From: Paracorniculantispora psalliotae
Lineage: Eukaryota; Ascomycota; Sordariomycetes; Hypocreales; Cordycipitaceae
NCBI GenBank assembly: GCA_002796755.1
Contig: PHFE01000022.1
Span: 79,916 to 143,915, forward strand
Direction: 5' to 3'
DNA: 64,000 bases
A program made the position numbers and the translations under genes. Positions 1 through 11,210 of the stretch are shown in pieces. Numbering within the stretch: the stretch's first letter is position 1; each line of letters begins with the position of its first letter. Under the pieces are notes generated by a model. The model saw only the letters and a list, made by a program, of their open reading frames with translations, had not been told where the DNA came from and searched no databases.

Positions 1-687
1 GCCCGCCATAGTAATAACACTTGTAGAAGTTATCGAATTAGTGATGACGATTGGGGTTGTCGTAGTAGTAGTGACGGATGTTGGGCTGGTAATAGACCTG
101 GTGGAGGTAAACAATGTCGATGCCCCGTGAGTGATGCGTGTGCCGGAGTCGCAGCTTCTTGTATTTAGAACACAATAGCCATTACAGTAAACCCTGCCAG
201 TCGCGCACTTTCCGTTGCATAGGCTGCTCTCGTCAAGACACTTGCCGAAACAGTCCTGCTGGCCAGGGCTGCACTCGCAATCGTCTCCAGCTGGAATGCA
301 TTTACCACTAGCGCATCTTTTGTAGTCGGTGTTTTTTGTGTACTGGAAACGGAGCGGGCCGGAAATTGGCGGTTCTCTAATACCCCATCGGAAGTAATAG
401 GCGTCCAACTGGCGAGTTTTGGTACACTGGTCGATACTGATCGTAACACGGCCGCTGGCACCCGCAGCCCAACCCCAACCCAGATAGGAAGAGTCGCCTG
501 GTTCTCCAGGGCCATTTCCCTTGGGAAACACCCCAACCCAACTCTTCTCGGTTGGCGAACCGTTTGTATAGTTGAACTGGGGTCCTGTGGCTAACTGGCC
601 GTTATACAGTAGACTGTTCCCGGAGCTGCGGATAGCATCGGCACCACATGCCCAAGGCAATGCGAGTAAGATAATAGTGTTGATCAT
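1..687 (-). CDS. secreted cysteine-rich protein with Ser/Thr-rich tail (partial, runs off the left edge)
   Basis: An open frame of 229 codons starts at the ATG at 687-685 and continues to base 1 without a stop. Residues 1-17 are a hydrophobic signal peptide (MINTIILLALPWACG). Residues of about 20-110 form a Gly/Trp-rich beta-type domain (KSWVGVFPKGNGPGEPGD, then YLGWGWAAGASG). A cysteine-rich stretch with about ten Cys follows (about 125-185), and then a Thr/Ser-rich linker typical of O-glycosylated fungal surface or wall proteins. The first domain recalls sandwich domains that precede fungal hydrolases, but I cannot name the family. The missing C-terminus could carry a catalytic domain or an anchor. 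No intron is needed in the visible part. Confidence 0.6.
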   Translation of the reverse strand, partial: MINTIILLALPWACGADAIRSSGNSLLYNGQLATGPQFNYTNGSPTEKSWVGVFPKGNGPGEPGDSSYLGWGWAAGASGRVTISIDQCTKTRQLDAYYFRWGIREPPISGPLRFQYTKNTDYKRCASGKCIPAGDDCECSPGQQDCFGKCLDESSLCNGKCATGRVYCNGYCVLNTRSCDSGTRITHGASTLFTSTRSITSPTSVTTTTTTPIVITNSITSTSVITMAG

Positions 688-1637
688 TCTGAAAACTTTT
701 TGCCGAGATTTGGTAAAAGCAAGTAACATTGTAGTAGGTATCATGTCAGCCAATATTAAATTATTATATTAATTCGTTACTCTGGCAGTATATATGCTTT
801 AGCTTTTCCTCGAGAGTAGTAATGAGTGGAGAGAAAAGCGTACGCAGCATTCGGCTTCTGGTTAGTCTAGAAGTGCTCTTGCCAAGAAAACTACGTATTT
901 GCAATGGTATGATTTTGAATTGAACTACGTAATATCGGGCTGATTAATGCGTTACACAGTAATTTGAGCAAACCCACACTTAGTGTTGTGTGGATATAAC
1001 TGTGCAAAATAGACTTTAAAACGGAATGTAAACTTTAATCCCCCCTTTATACCTGGCTCAGAAAAGAGTATGGGCTGATTTCTCGTCCGTGAGCCTAGGA
1101 AAAGCAGGTTGCGAGATCCGGAACGAATCAATAATACCAAAGAATAGCACCACTCCCAGCTACATGTGACTTAATAGGGCAAGGCGTACGTGAGTATATT
1201 AAAATAGGATAGTTTTTTAATTCAAGATGCATAAACCGCAAGTATAACGTGCTCTTATGCGGTCTCTATAGTAGGCTCAATATCCTCTTCTTCCATACTA
1301 ACATTTAGGCGAGTGGCTCATAACAGATTCAGGAGTAACTCTGACTTATGCATAGCTAATAACAGCTGATAAATTTATGGAGACAAGTAAAAGCGATATA
1401 TGATACTGTGCGAATCCTGACCCTGTGGGTGGAGACGGTGACAGCTGTCAACGGAAAAGGAGGGTATTCTGCAACTCTATCCGCCCTTTCCATTCAGTTG
1501 TGGGCTGTAAGTAGACAGCTGTTTCTGCCACGTTTATCACGGAAAGACTTCTTATTCATTGCCCTCTCACTACCTTCATCTACCGGCTTCATCTTGCATT
1601 ACACAGTGTTAAAGATCACGGCTGCACCACACTCGAA
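688..1637. other. intergenic, no gene recognised
   Basis: AT-rich sequence between two genes for secreted proteins that point away from each other, so it probably contains both promoters. The short open frames here have no signal peptide, domain or splice pattern that supports a gene. Confidence 0.5.
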
Positions 1638-1904
1638 ATGCGGCTCCTACCATCCTGCAGGCTACTACTCGGCCTTTTGTTCACCGATACCATACAAACG
1701 CAGCAGTACGTCCTTTCTACCGGACAAATCATCCGTGTACCGGATCAAGATCCTATGACCATGCGTTGTGGTACTGGTAGCAACACAAGGTCGTGCCCTC
1801 CAAAATATAAATGCACGGCACCGACAGAGAGAAAAGACTGCGGTTTCTTCCGAGATGGTGTCTTTTACGAAAGTTGCATTGGAATCTGTGTGCCTGATAC
1901 ATAA
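1638..1904 (+). CDS. small secreted cysteine-rich protein (88 aa)
   Basis: A single-exon frame encodes 88 residues. The N-terminus (MRLLPSCRLLLGLLF) is a signal peptide, with cleavage likely near residue 20-23. The mature part holds six cysteines in the order C..C.P.Y.C..DCG..ESC.GIC. This resembles a cysteine-rich module common at the ends of fungal secreted proteins (CGG..CP.GYTC....DC...GADC.GICV), which is a match from memory. Its small size, secretion signal and paired Cys suggest an apoplastic or effector-type protein; the role is unknown. Longer overlapping frames in other phases lack these features. Confidence 0.6.
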   Translation: MRLLPSCRLLLGLLFTDTIQTQQYVLSTGQIIRVPDQDPMTMRCGTGSNTRSCPPKYKCTAPTERKDCGFFRDGVFYESCIGICVPDT

Positions 1905-2749
1905 ATACCCGGCTGCATCTCCTCAGAATACAGATCCCGAGCTTTCAGAGCAATGCAGCCCAATCATCCCCGCACGAGCACACCGAACAGACCTATATAG
2001 GTTGGGCATTTATCAATGGTGCGATGGCATTGGAGATGCTAAGTGGAACAAGATACACCCAACTCGGGCTTAAGAAGGACCTGCATCCGGGCCTGTGGCA
2101 TTTTGCTAACATTACCATATTATTTGCTGTAGGAAGAGGACGAGTTAGATTAGGAAGCAGTTTAGGGTCGGGTTAGACAGTTAGTTAGCAAATTTATAAA
2201 AAAAACTTAGTAGGAAAAATGTGAATTGGCTAATAAGAGTAAGAAGTAAGAAGAGCAAGAGCAATTATATACATCGGATGTATATGCTATTAGGTAAATG
2301 AATGGAACTTGCCCTGAGAAGGCGTTTTCTTTGACCACCGTTCCTGTGGCGCTGTATTTTTCACCAGCAACTGTAGAGCACCAGCTATGTTAGCGCTGGT
2401 TTACACATGCCAAGATGAAAAGCACATCATAGACGCACATGTATCTAAATCTGAATAATAGGATTCGGTATACTTCTTAGTTGGTGTTATGAACAAAAGC
2501 AGTCCGTGACAAATGCTGTTTCTGCAGATTAGTATACGGTGCTATTCGCCGTAGCGTAGTACCCTCGTCGCTGAGTTTGGCTTTGCCGGCTTCTTTTGCC
2601 GTGGTCGGAGAATATGAGGTGGTGCCCATCTGTAGCCTGGTCTTATAATAGAATGCATATTTAAGACCACCAACCCCCAGTCAAAAGCAGTTTTGTAGTC
2701 CCGTTCAACAACCGCAAGAAATTCTGACTCTTCGTTTACAGCTGCCACC
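1905..2749. other. intergenic, no gene recognised
   Basis: AT-rich spacer between the small secreted protein and the cupin gene. The last bases before 2750 (gccacc) form a good eukaryotic initiation context for the cupin start. Nothing else is supported. Confidence 0.5.
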
Positions 2750-3241
2750 ATGAGCGAACGCAAAATTGTCCAAGATCCTCCCAAGTATGACCGAAGGTAT
2801 GGCATGCTTTACCAACATGATTAAAAAATTGCATTATGACTGATACCATATTGCAGCCGGCCACTCCCACTTGTTGAGCTTGTGTACCAGAACGAGCTTC
2901 CAAACTGCCCTGGGAAGTCCAGCGTTGGCCTCCTGGTCACTTACCCTCCCCACGGTTCCACGCCGCCTCACCGGCATGCTGGGGCTTCCGTGTGTGCTTT
3001 TGTGATTCGGGGCGCGGTGCTGAATAAGATGAATGACGGGCCAACCCAGGTCTTCCAGCAGGGCGAAAGCTGGTTCGAAGCGCCGGGCTGCCACCACAGG
3101 GTCAGCGACAACTACAGCGCGACGGAAACAGCTCAGCTTCTTGCAACTTTGATTGTGGATACGGCGGTTGTGGAGAGCGGAGGTGTGGCGGCACTGGTGG
3201 TATATGATGACGAATACAAAGACGTTGGACATAAGGTCTAG
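2750..3241 (+). CDS. cupin-domain protein (143 aa, two exons)
   Basis: Exons 2750-2796 and 2857-3241 are joined across a 60-bp intron (GTATGG..TTGCAG), giving 143 residues that begin MSERKIVQDPPKYDRS. The ATG at 2750 has the context gccaccATGa, and the upstream exon continues into the cupin frame in phase. The single cupin barrel shows motif 1 (PPHRHAGASVCAFVIRGA, metal ligands about His54 and His56) and motif 2 (FEAPGCHHRVSDN, with His95/His96). Such small fungal cupins bind a metal and include isomerases, dioxygenases and stress proteins; the substrate is unknown. No signal peptide is present, so it is probably cytosolic. Confidence 0.8.
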
Positions 3242-4380
3242 CTGGTCGTGAACAGGCAAATAACAGATCTCAGCGGTGGTGGCCAGCAAGAAATGGTTCA
3301 CCCAATAAACTAAAATTACTGTGAGCAAGGATCGCTTCACTGTCCACAATTAGCTGAATAGCTAATATGGCATGCTAGACCCACAGCCATGGAGACAGGG
3401 TATCGTTAAGTGCGTGGTGATTAGGAAACATCGAACCTGTTCTAGCTAGCTCGGAATTTGTTTATGGGAATAATTAGCCCACTCTCAGGTAGCTCTCATG
3501 CGTTCAAAATCTTTTCAAATTTCGTTTATATTGTAAGAGATCTACAATCCATTTTAGTGCAGGGTCGGTTTTATCACGGGCAGATCTTAGCGTGGCCATC
3601 GCCACAATTTAGTTCACTGTCCACAACGCAATTCACAAGAAGTTTTAAACATAAAATGAAACGGTATAAGGGGTTTATAATGGTTTCTAACGTAGCTGCC
3701 AGTCATTTTCGAAATCGGATTATCGATACATACGTTGTGGCTCTATAAGGCTCGAGCTTCCCATGCCGGCGTACGAAAGTTTTATTTATCAAGCCCATTA
3801 AACAACAATTTTCCCATGGCAAGCTAGCGCCACACAGGTATTTCAGCACACAGGCTATCCTTTCTGGGGCGTCCTATGGCACAGCATCCGCTACGGGCTC
3901 AGGTCAAGATGCACTGGAGCCGAGTGGCCTGTGTGCCCAAGGCTACTCTTCATTGCCCACCAGCCGGGGGCGCCGCGAGCTCCACGGTCGGCCAGAACTT
4001 GGGTGAAGTCGAGAACTCTCGTTCCGAAAGCTTGTATCACGGGCATGACGGCCTCGGCAATCTAGGCGCAGCGCGCTATTGGGCAGACTTGAAGGCGAAC
4101 AAGGCGAACTTGAAGGCAGACTTGAAGGCAGACTTAAGGCAGACAAAGAAGTGCCCACCACTGTACACTTGGGAAACTTATATGCATTCGCAGCCTCGTC
4201 TCCGCTGCCTACGTATTTTCTCTTCCCGCTTGTACAGTATGGACCATGGCCTGATGGATATTAGAGACGAGATACTACGGCCTATTGTCGCACAACTAAC
4301 TCTTTTTTCTTTTCCTCGACGACCACAACTTGCCCCTTCTTACTCTCGTTGCCTTGTTCATTTGTACAGGATATGTCACC
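3242..4380. other. intergenic, contains a short imperfect repeat
   Basis: No convincing gene is present. At 4085-4146 the bases run as imperfect 12-bp units of the type acttgaaggcag, which produce repetitive open frames on both strands. These frames look like low-complexity artefacts. Confidence 0.45.
4085..4146. repeat. imperfect 12-bp minisatellite (acttgaaggcag type)
   Basis: About five degenerate copies of a purine-rich 12-bp unit lie in a row. The repeat accounts for the lysine/alanine-repeat frames that otherwise look coding here. Confidence 0.6.
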
Positions 4381-5397
4381 ATGGATGGAGCCGAACTAGA
4401 GATGGTTCCCAGCAACACAGAGCCGCTCGGGCGAAGATCCATCATTGCTGATCACTGCCATGCCAAGAATCAAGCTGGCCGCAGTGAATGTATTTTTCTC
4501 TGCGTTCGTCGAGGTGAACAATATTACGCTACTGATATACCTGTTGATGAAAACGAAACAACGCTCGGGCTCGATATTCTACATAAGGCATCCGGGCGAT
4601 GGTGGAAGCGATTTTCCTTACGCTCCCCAATCTCGGTTCAACAAGTTCAGGTAATGTTGATAACGGCGTCTCAAAATTCTTGCGTAATGTATTGATGCTT
4701 AAGCAGATGCGATTTATGAATATCGAGCCAAGCGGTCATGATCAGCCCATAATTAGCGTCTGTATTGTATCCCTCGACTACACCGGCGATATGCAAGCCC
4801 TGGATAAGGCCATCAACAGCGAACTGCAAGGTGTTGAGCGTGGATGTTGTGGCATAGACGTGAATGGCAATGCTGAAGAGTGCTACCGTTGTCCGAATGA
4901 GGGCTATGATTGGGAGTCGGATGAGCCTTATTGCAAAATTCAACGATGTCGAAAGCTTAGGCAAAGGCATACCGAATACGAGTGGCTTCCATCCACTCTA
5001 AAGTACTGGTGGCATCGTGGTGTTGATGCTAGGGGCTTGCCTTTTTTACGTACTGCCGGTTTCATATACTCTTACAAGTGAGTTCCAAAATTTTCACACC
5101 ACCCTCTTTGTTCCGTCAGTTAGTAATCTTGACCTCAGAGAGTTACAATACGACACATATAACAACGCTGCGTCGCCATACGGAAGATCAATTTCGGCAT
5201 TTCTACTGATCGAGGGTTGGCACGTACGATACATTCTCATACTCATCGGCTTGGCGATGCTCAGCAGTGCATGCGTTATTGCAATCGTGGCTGCTCGAAC
5301 TGGCAGTATTGAAAATGCGCTCACAGCTGGAAGCTATGCGTGTGGACTTGGTGGTACACTGATTGCGGTTCTCACTCTGCTAAGTGCTTTACTTTGA
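4381..5397 (+). CDS. uncharacterised fungal membrane protein, possible frameshift near 5000
   Basis: The ATG at 4381 has a strong context (gtcaccATGG). Exon 1 (4381-4650) joins 4707 in phase across a 56-bp intron (GTAATG..AAGCAG), giving ..SVQQVQMRFMNIEPSG... The soluble N-terminal part contains a CYRCPNEGYDW segment and a basic stretch (CKIQRCRKLRQRH). The only frame after about 5002 that looks real is one base off. It encodes a clear membrane segment (GIVVLMLGACLFYVLPVSY), a loop, then two more hydrophobic helices (YILILIGLAMLSSACVIAI and a C-terminal one ending TLLSALL). I found no good splice pair joining the two parts, so a one-base deletion, a sequencing error or an unrecognised intron are all possible. 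The architecture resembles fungal hypothetical proteins found beside HET genes; no function is assigned. Confidence 0.5.
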
Positions 5398-6558
5398 CAG
5401 CTATTAGCAAGATAGATGAGGAAAAAATATGACGCAGGCCTGCCGCACGGCCTGCCACACGTATATACTAAGCAGTTGCCCTGCGCGATTGCTATGAAGT
5501 TGTGGACGGAAATGGCCAGCAGTTTGGCTTTGCGCCGGGTTGCCTGCAAACTGCCACTGTACCAAAAACAATGATCAACCAGCTCCACCCAATCTGCTCA
5601 CTGCGGCTTTCATACTACCACAAGTTGATAGCGATCCACACTGTGATCACTGTCGCGCCTGAAAGCGCCTTGCCGTGAGCCCCGCAACCCTAAGTAAACC
5701 AAGACAACCGGGTATCGGTTTAATGGCATCGGGTCGGGCGCTCTCAGGCGTAACGCCTCACGGCCTCCGTGTGCTGCAGGCAGCAGGCCTGCGCAGAGAT
5801 AGATCAATTCGCGGAAAATGCGGAAATATCATTATTGACGCCAACATTAATGGATGCTCTCAGTGGATGAGAGCACATAGGGTGGATCGGGTGGGAAATC
5901 CTTTGCATTGCCGACCTGGCAAAGCTGTCTACTCGGCCCGTCACATTATCGTTTGCCGGTGCGAGTATATCTGCATCGAATCTAGCACTCCAGGCTCATA
6001 GATCCGGGTATTCTTCTGCGTGAACCGGTAGACCAATCTTCAATGGATGAAACGGCCCCCGCGACGACGGACGAGTGCTATGGCCTAACCGGTTAGGACA
6101 GCTCATGGCGTTGAAAACAGCACGTCTGGTGGCATGCCGCCGAGGGTAGCATTACCAGAAAGTGAGCACAGCTGGCTCATAAGCTTCGTGTGGAGCCAGG
6201 GTCCTTGTCGCACAATCCTCGACAGATATGCCTAGAGCTGATCCTGGTGAGGATGTCCACGGCGCGGCGCGCAACTGGCTCTCTACACAAACAGAGTTTC
6301 TATAATGCTTTCTCTAGCCTTGCCCTCAGCCGCATCTGTAAGATAGTATTTGTAGTTTTTTTCTCCACTATTTGCACCCTGTAATTGCCTCCTTGTTCTC
6401 AGAACTGATCGGGGCCGGCCGAAGCCCGCAGTTTCAGCCGGCTGTGGACAGAGCGAGTACCACAAAACGAAATGCTGTATCGCTCCGCAGTTATGTAAGT
6501 GTTGCTTCAGGTATGAATAAGGGCCTATAGATAGGGTCATGATTCTCTTAATACTATA
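5398..6558. other. intergenic, no gene recognised
   Basis: No open frame here has a domain, signal peptide or consistent splicing. A small palindrome (ctaaccggttag, 6086-6097) is visible but is not enough to name a site. Confidence 0.4.
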
Positions 6559-7587
6559 CTAATTGGGCACGTCTCTTGCCTTTTCTATCATTTCTCTTGT
6601 GTGCTGCCATATATTTTGGACTGAACTCTTCTGTCGTAGCTCTGCAAGAAAATCTAGGGTATCCTCGGATGCGCACTCACAGCCCTGTCCTAGTGTATAG
6701 ACGCCACAATCGTATGATCCATTCGATTGTACCGCCATGTTGGCGTCTTCGAGGCTCACTCCGACATTAGTTGCGCCCTGTGCAGTGAATCTTGCGCTCG
6801 TCGCAATACACAAATGCCTTTCTCGACATTCGTCAATCGGGACGGCCCCGGCAGGGTCAAAAGGGGGCTGAGGCAAATCGCGATAGAGCCCAGTTACAAC
6901 AGAGCCAGGATAGCTGTGAATAAAACTGACGGTTGGATACCTGGGCGCTATCGCTTCCAAGCCGAGCCTGATCATTGTGGCTAAGTGGCCGCGCAGCTGC
7001 GAAACGGTCAGACGCAGAGCCTGTAGATCGTTAAAATCCACAGGTCCTTCGTGGCCACCACCAGCAACCGTCACAACATGTCTCAGGGGGGAATTCTCGA
7101 CCAGTAGAAGAAGTAAGATCATGGCTTGCATGCGGCAGTAATAGTTGACAGCAGCTAGCAGGTGGATGTTTTCCGTTGTAACTATTGTCGCGATTTAGTT
7201 GCGCTGCTTTAGCTGCCTCCAGCTGTCACGTACCGCTGTGATCCATTTTCAGAACGCCAGCACTCAAGAACAATAAGTCAAGGGAGCTTTCTAAATTCAT
7301 AAAAGCCTCACACAACCTGTCGACGCTTGCAAGGAGACTGACATCCTCTTGGAGAAAAATATACTGCCCTTCCGGGTTCAATGCATTGCATTCTACAATA
7401 ATCTCCACCGCAGCAGTCTGCGATCGGCCAACGAAGTAAATGCGTGGACGTTTTACCCGTTCTGTCAGTTTGGAGAGTGTGCTTCGCCCGACTCCACTTG
7501 TGCCGCCAACAAGAGCGCAGTGATGGAGCTGGGAAGGCTACGGGGAATAAGAGAGTTTGAACGTCGTACCAAGGATTCCGAAACCAT
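6559..7587 (-). pseudogene. short-chain dehydrogenase/reductase, apparent N-terminal frameshift
   Basis: On the minus strand, the frame from about 7530 encodes a Rossmann start (LVGGTSGVGRSTL, then RIYFVGRSQ) and continues to 7234. A 52-bp intron (7182-7233, GTACGT..AATAG with an ACTAAAT branch) joins in phase to 7181-6559. That exon gives NYYCRM (an active-site-like Y..Y), RHVVTVAGGG and VSFIHSYPGSV, as in fungal SDRs of the family that starts MVSL..VR.SN. A matching start (MVSESLVRRSNSLIP) lies at 7587, but one base appears to be missing between it and the glycine-rich loop (about 7510-7530). The gene therefore seems broken by a single deletion, unless this is a sequence error or a small unrecognised exon exists. 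The C-terminal half is intact to its stop. Confidence 0.6.
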
Positions 7588-8128
7588 ATTAGCAATAATA
7601 AAAAGAAATGAGTCCGAATTTCCATCGTTCTGCTGCCTGGGCTTGAGCCTATTTATATAGATGAACGGACATAGATGGAATTGCGGAGTTGCGGAATGAG
7701 AATGTAGGCTGCGGACATGACATATACTCTACTAGCACCTGATGACATGTAGTAGAGATGTTACTCATCGGTTACACTCCAACCGCTTTATTACTATGAT
7801 TTAATTTGAAAGTGGAGATTATAATGCCTTAAACTTGATTATTAAAACATCTGAAGTATTTCGGTATCTCCACGAGGTCCACACTCAGCTCAAAGAGCTG
7901 CCCAGCTATAAGGCCGACTTCGCCATTGGCGACATTGACGTGCATAGCTCTCTGAGCAGGCACACCGGCTATGGTAGTCGTCTGCAACATATTTTCATCC
8001 ATTAATGTCAGTTACCTTAATAATGGCTTTAACTACCGCCGTCGCATCGGCGGACTCCTCAATTACCGCCTAGCTTTTGGCCTAGCTATACAATCCCGTT
8101 TGAAAGAATTTTCGGACATGACTTCCTA
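7588..8128. other. intergenic, no gene recognised
   Basis: AT-rich sequence upstream of the SDR start. No supported feature. Confidence 0.4.
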
Positions 8129-8238
8129 TTAAGCTCCGCAGACACAGACACTGAACAGCTTTGGCTCAATTGCTAATGGAGCTCAGCGCGTTTGGGATGT
8201 CTGCGCAGGACGTATCGACCTGAATCTTCCACAAGGAA
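8129..8238 (+). repeat. dispersed 110-bp repeat, copy A
   Basis: This segment matches 18886-18995 over 110 bp with five differences by eye (about 95% identity). One frame is open through the unit and reads FGSIANGAQRVWDVCAG, which looks like an exon piece. However, four of the differences change the amino acid in that frame, so there is no sign of protein selection. It is probably a fragment of a duplicated gene or of a mobile element. Confidence 0.75.
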
Positions 8239-9470
8239 AATGATTGTTGCAGAACAGGTGCAAGTCAGGACACCGGGGGTGGACACGACATGTAAATCAT
8301 GGTATAATCTGTCTTTTTTGCATCTACAAGGCTGGCGGGGACTCTGCCCGAGCGGGTCGGCCAATTGGGACACCATTGGCAGACAATTCTTCTCGGCTTG
8401 CTTTGCCTCATGTTGCGGACGCCATAGCCGTAGCTCCACGCCGCAGGCCGCAACCACCTTCGCAGCGCCGTGATCAAGGATCTGCGGCCTAACCCTTGGT
8501 CGCTGAACCTTGAACTGAAGCTCGCCGCCAGGGCAACGAACCCGAAAATGGTGTAAAAGCGGTTCTCTGGTGCCTCTGGTGCTTTCTGGTACAATATATG
8601 CCTTTTTCGGCTAAAGTGAATAGCGCACTTGAGCTGGGTCATAACGGCGGGTTCCGCTCACGATCCAAGTGTCGGCAGACTGTGAGTGCCTGTTCTCGAC
8701 AGCCGGGCTGGGGCACGGGGCGCTCACCCCACCACCAATCTGCAGCCTAGATTAACCATCTGAATGTGCTGAGCCTGGGGGGAATTTCACTATAGTCTAA
8801 CCCCTAAAAACGCCACTCATCCACCACGAGTGCAACAGCGTTATCCAATCAGCGAGGGAGATGCCAGGTGCTTACAGAGTAAACGAATGCAACAAAATAC
8901 GCTGGTTTACAGGCGATGGACATGGAATATTTAGTATCAAATCTTGAGTCGGCAGCTGACTTGCGGCACCGTCTGCTTCCCACCTTGTTTTGCCGCGATT
9001 TTCTTCTCTGCGATTGCCGCACCAGTTTGCATCAACCAGTTCGCCTTGCAACTCAAGCCGTCGCAGCACAAGGCACAAGTACAATCGAGTACTGTGACAG
9101 ACGTCTGTGCCGTCAGACCACAAGGCAAGTGATCGCATCAAGGAAGGCAAATTCTAGCAATCAGTGCAGGCATGATACCAGTGTTTAACATTACCGGCCA
9201 TGGGCAGGTTGTTTACTTCAACTGCCACTTCGATGAATTGACTGTCCACAAAGAAGGGAGAGAGATGATACAAACTTTCATGAAGCTGTTTCGAGGTACC
9301 AAGCTGAGTCATTGATCAAAATGTTCCATTCATTAAACGGTCTATCATCAAAATGTTCCATCATCAAAATGTTCCATCACATGATGCCTTGACAGTGGCC
9401 GCACCGCAGCAACATCCACCGTCTTCATGATTCGCATCTTCCATCTCCAAGCCGAGCCAATATTTTCCAG
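8239..9470. other. intergenic with a small tandem repeat
   Basis: No gene is supported. At 9314-9377 a 17-bp unit (atcaaaatgttccatca) occurs three times with one interruption. Sequence beyond it is the 3' flank of the small secreted protein at 9471-9797. Confidence 0.4.
9314..9377. repeat. short repeat, atcaaaatgttccat x3
   Basis: Three copies of atcaaaatgttccat, the last two directly adjacent and the first about 20 bp away. Confidence 0.7.
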
Positions 9471-9797
9471 CTAGCCTCCAATCACACGCGTATCGATGCA
9501 GTCGTTGACCTGCGGAATACCGCAGTACTAAGTAGGTTAGCAGACAAGATTACAGAAAAAGGAGGGCCAACTCCCCCCAGCAAACAAGTCCTAACTTACA
9601 GTGCGACAGGCACCTCCCGCGTCGCTGCAGGCGTTCCTGATGTAATTGGCACCGCACGAGCTCAGAGTTCCGCAAGCGCCGTTGTCGTGGCCGCAGCACC
9701 TCTGCACGAGCCATTCGCAGTCGCCCTGGCATCCGGCACCCGCCTGGCTGGTCTGCAGCAGGAGGCCGAGGCCTGCAAGAAATGTCAGCTTCCACAT
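9471..9797 (-). CDS. small secreted cysteine-rich protein (84 aa, two exons, ten Cys)
   Basis: Exon 1 (9797-9600) encodes signal peptide MWKLTFLAGLGLLLQTSQAG and eight cysteines. An unspliced reading would stop two codons later, but that stop lies in a textbook intron: donor GTAAGT, branch GCTAAC, acceptor TTAG (9528-9599, 72 bp). Joining to 9527-9471 in phase 0 adds YCGIPQVNDCIDTRVIGG and two more cysteines, giving 84 residues with an even number (ten) of Cys. The spacing is C-x3-C-x6-CC-x6-C-x5-C-x8-C-x6-C-x3-C-x7-C. The small size, signal peptide and disulfide-rich composition are typical of candidate effectors or antimicrobial-type secreted proteins. I do not recognise the family. Confidence 0.7.
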
Positions 9798-10644
9798 TGC
9801 GAGTAGCTGGTGGGCTGGATGATGAACAAGGGCAAGTGTAGATCAGGATGTATTCGTGTTCTTGCTATGCTCCGGGCGGATCGGCCATATTTATACTTGC
9901 TCTCGGAGAAGCATTCATCGCGGTCGGTATAAGCGCCGCCGCTCGCATTTGCATATCAGACGGCACTCAGCCAACTGCCGCAAACAAGGGACCTGGTGCC
10001 GTAGTTGCGTATGCATCAGGCGTGGCGCCTTTTCCAGGAGCGACAAAATGATGTAAGATTTTAATCCAGCGGGTCCCGAGGTAATGGGCAGCTCGATGCT
10101 GCTTCAGAACCACCTCATTCCTGCCACGGAAATGGTAATTCCTGGTGACACAGAGCTGTCGTACCGTTGAGAATACATACACCCCCTCCCCGGGAGTCCG
10201 GAAAATTAAAAGATTAGCTTCTCGTCTAACGTAAACCTTGCTACCCTCCCTGTGGGCCAAATCCCCATCTTCGGTCCCCGCCGACGCCGTTCCCCACCAT
10301 CGCTGCAGCTAAGACAAAATGGCCAAGACTGCAGGCGACAGCAACGACACCTCGATCAGAATTCAGTTCCACCAGTAAGGGCCTAGTCCAGCTGAGCATA
10401 CCCTGAGATGTAGCCGAAAAATTCGGTTTCTTTCCGCGTGCGGAGCAGTGCCAAGCGAAATTGTGACACCCCTGCCGAGGTATTTTGAGCCGTCTCGCCA
10501 CATCGTTGTTGTTGTCCGTAGCAACTGCAAGGCCAATGAGGGAACAGACGAGGAATGGGTCCCGTCGGCCGTCAAAGCAGAAAGCCCCTGCCCGGTGCTT
10601 GGCCCGCAACAAGATGTACCAAGTATGCAGTCCCTAGATTTATA
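9798..10644. other. intergenic, no gene recognised
   Basis: Upstream region of the ten-Cys secreted protein. Overlapping frames on both strands have no domain or start/splice support. Confidence 0.4.
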
Positions 10645-11210
10645 CAAAGCCTTATAATAACAAATGGTCGTCGCGCGGATTGCACAATTATGATATGATT
10701 ATACGCGTGGACTGCACGCTGTTGAAGCAAACTAGCCTCTGCTGCCAAGCCACTAGTAGATATTCCTTTGTGCGTACAAAGTCATCAAGTTTTTATTCAC
10801 TTACGCCTATACCGGTACACAAAACTTTCCAATAACAACAGAGTTGTACGCGCACATTGAATGCTGTCTAAGCAAACTAGCCTCCCCTGCTGTCAAATCA
10901 CCAATAGGTATTCCTTTAGTACGAGTATAGATCCATCAATATTGATTCAACGGTGTGTATGTGCAAAACTGTCCAATAACAACATAACTATCCGTATGGA
11001 TCACACATCAGCCAGCAAACTAGGCTCCTTCTCTGCCGTCAAGCCACCGATAGGAATTCCTTTATGAGTACAAGTTGATCAAGTTATGATTTAACGACAC
11101 CTTTATAAAACCTTATCATGATGATATAAATATCCGTATGGATTATATATCAGTCAGCAAACTAGCCTCCTTTTCTGCCGTCAAGCCGCCGACGGGAATT
11201 CCCTTCGGAG
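10645..11210. repeat. decayed ~143-bp tandem repeat covering the 3' end of the epimerase gene
   Basis: The segment gcaaactagcctc..gccgtcaagcc..ggaattcctt occurs at 10727, 10872, 11015 and 11157, so the period is 145, 143 and 142 bp. The last copy is the coding 3' end of the epimerase gene (complement of its final ~20 codons); the other three are degenerate and AT-richer. The spacer between copies is also repeated (caaaact.tccaataacaac; tatccgtatggat). This looks like tandem duplication of the gene end plus its 3' flank, followed by decay. Confidence 0.75.

Noticed and set aside
6086..6097. Palindrome ctaaccggttag as a possible regulatory site or tRNA piece
   Set aside because: No tRNA fold, box B or neighbouring gene supports it; a 12-bp palindrome is expected by chance in 64 kb.
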